Shown here piece by piece: positions 62,789 to 64,000 of a stretch of 64,000 nucleotides of DNA (position 1 is the stretch's first letter; each line of letters opens with the position of its first letter). This DNA comes from Anthropogastromicrobium sp963652495 (GTDB taxonomy: Bacteria > Bacillota > Clostridia > Lachnospirales > Lachnospiraceae), in NCBI GenBank assembly GCA_963652495.1, contig CAVJTU010000006.1, forward strand, positions 5,337-69,336, written 5' to 3'. Both the position numbers and the translations under genes were made by a program. The notes under the pieces are model-generated. The model ran no database searches. It was not told the origin of the DNA and saw nothing but the letters and a program-made list of their open reading frames with translations.

Positions 62789-64000
62789 TGGAATTTGATT
62801 TTGAGACGCTTGTTTCGCGCCCCGGCGCAAACTTAAAGCGAATGATGACACCGACTGAGGTCGTCGAAGCAGGAAATATCAGTCTGGATGGTGCTGAGCC
62901 GGATTTTAAGAGTGCGCCTGTCATCGAGGAAGCGGTCATTCGTTTTGCAAAGAATGGATCATACGGCTTTACGTTGCCGGATGATGCGTATAAAAGCGCA
63001 GTCGTCAATTGGATGAAGATGAGCAGAAATACGATCTTGCAGCCACAGTGGATTGTTACCACACTAGGAACAATCTATTCATTAGCAACAGCAATTCGCC
63101 TGACTTGTCCCACCCCGGAGGATGGAATCATCATCACAACGCCTGTTTATAACCGCTATCGTCAGGCAGCAGACCGCTTAAACCGCAAAACGGCGGAGTG
63201 TCCGCTCATTTATGACGCAAATGCCGGCTATTATCGCATGGACTTTGCTGCGATTGAGGCCGCGATGGCCGATCCGCATAACAAATTGTTTGTGCTGTGC
63301 AATCCACACAACCCTATCGGACAGATATGGAAAAAAGAAGAACTGGAACAAATAGCTACACTAGCAGAACGCTATGATGTGACTGTTTACTCGGATGAGA
63401 TCTTTTCAAATAATTGCTATCAGGGACAGACGTGTCCCTGTTATCTTGATATTAAGGGAGCGAAGAAGCATGCGATTGTTGCGACAGGACTTGGAAAATC
63501 ATTTGGCTTTACAGGTGTGAATCATGCAAACATTTTAATCGCAGATGATGAACTTCGAGCGCGATTCACAGACAGACGTACCCGTGACCACTACGGCAGT
63601 CTCGACCCATGTGTATACGAGTGCGTGCTCTCTGCTTATACCGATGAGGGCAAGGCATGGGTCGATGCTTCCAATGCGTATGTATGGGAAAATATGTGTG
63701 TGCTGCGCGACTATTTTGCAAAGTACTTGCCAAAAGCAAAGGTGTGCGGCGGTGAGGGCGCTTATATCCTGTGGATAGACTGGTCGGCTTACTTTTCTTC
63801 TGAAAAGGAACTAAATGAGTTTCTTGTGAAAAAGGCGCATGTATGCCTCGGTGAGGGAAGCGATTACGACAGCCCGCTGTTTACCCGTGTGTGTATGGCA
63901 ACGCCAAGAAGATGCTTAATCAAGACACTTGAATCCATCGGAGAAGCCTTTGATACCAGATTGCTACGTGCTTTGCACTCTCGCAATCTTCAAAAACATT
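62788..64000 (+). CDS. MalY/PatB-type PLP-dependent aminotransferase or C-S lyase (3' end outside window)
   Basis: 404 codons are open from the ATG at 62788 to the window edge, with no stop reached. Fold-type I features are SYGFTLPDDAYKSAVVNWM, the Asn-Pro motif CNPHNPIGQIWKKEEL, SDEIFSNN, and the PLP lysine in GLGKSFGFTGVNHANI. The arrangement is that of PatB/MalY cystathionine beta-lyases, which also transaminate. Relatives are about 390 residues, so nearly the whole protein is present. It is translationally coupled to the OCD-family gene. Cleavage of cysteine conjugates or transamination are both possible. Confidence 0.88.
   Translation, partial: MEFDFETLVSRPGANLKRMMTPTEVVEAGNISLDGAEPDFKSAPVIEEAVIRFAKNGSYGFTLPDDAYKSAVVNWMKMSRNTILQPQWIVTTLGTIYSLATAIRLTCPTPEDGIIITTPVYNRYRQAADRLNRKTAECPLIYDANAGYYRMDFAAIEAAMADPHNKLFVLCNPHNPIGQIWKKEELEQIATLAERYDVTVYSDEIFSNNCYQGQTCPCYLDIKGAKKHAIVATGLGKSFGFTGVNHANILIADDELRARFTDRRTRDHYGSLDPCVYECVLSAYTDEGKAWVDASNAYVWENMCVLRDYFAKYLPKAKVCGGEGAYILWIDWSAYFSSEKELNEFLVKKAHVCLGEGSDYDSPLFTRVCMATPRRCLIKTLESIGEAFDTRLLRALHSRNLQKH

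Noticed and set aside
1..64000. CRISPR arrays, rRNA, tRNA, transposases or phage genes
   Set aside because: No regularly spaced direct repeats, no tRNA T-loop sequences in gaps and no transposase or phage motifs were recognised in any frame.

Overview
The window looks like a chromosome segment of a fermentative, anaerobic Gram-positive bacterium of the Clostridia, most likely Lachnospiraceae. This is inferred from the moderate GC, the gene order lepA-hemW-hrcA-grpE-dnaK-dnaJ with a CIRCE operator, secreted NlpC/P60 and amidase wall enzymes, acetate kinase, a formate/nitrite channel, a D-lactate dehydrogenase, strong GGAGG ribosome binding sites and several TTG/GTG starts. No rRNA, tRNA, CRISPR array, prophage or insertion sequence was recognised. 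Both ends cut a gene: a CorC/HlyC protein on the left and a MalY/PatB-type aminotransferase on the right.

Layout. 0-5.5 kb: end of a CorC-like protein, a heterodimeric ABC exporter and a YmfI-like SDR reductase. 5.7-17 kb: a large secreted SH3/NlpC-P60 hydrolase, the TrkA/TrkH potassium system, proBA, a formate/nitrite transporter, two paralogous XRE regulators and a membrane-anchored SH3/NlpC-P60 protein. 17-24.8 kb: argH downstream of a YfhO-type membrane protein and a GtrA protein, a membrane-anchored amidase, and ackA. 24.9-34.4 kb: lepA, hemW, a YcxB-like protein and the heat-shock operon. 34.4-41.1 kb: a GNAT enzyme, a two-component system with an ABC transporter (Bce-like arrangement), and a DinJ/YoeB-type toxin-antitoxin pair. 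41.4-50.1 kb: a Lon-like AAA+ ATPase with no protease domain, then a run of an M61-like peptidase, two S9 peptidases and a D-2-hydroxyacid dehydrogenase. 50.4-64 kb: a complete peptide ABC importer, a PucR/CdaR-family regulator, and a divergent run of amidohydrolase, TldD, TldE, ornithine-cyclodeaminase-family protein and aminotransferase.

The last 20 kb is dominated by peptide handling. Metallo- and serine peptidases, a peptide importer, a dipeptidase-like amidohydrolase, TldD/TldE and amino-acid enzymes could form one peptide-scavenging programme, with the PucR-type protein as a likely local regulator. The most unusual features are a dispersed intergenic repeat family, including a near-identical inverted pair 32 kb apart, the protease-less Lon-like ATPase with an altered Walker B, and the TldDE-linked peptide locus.
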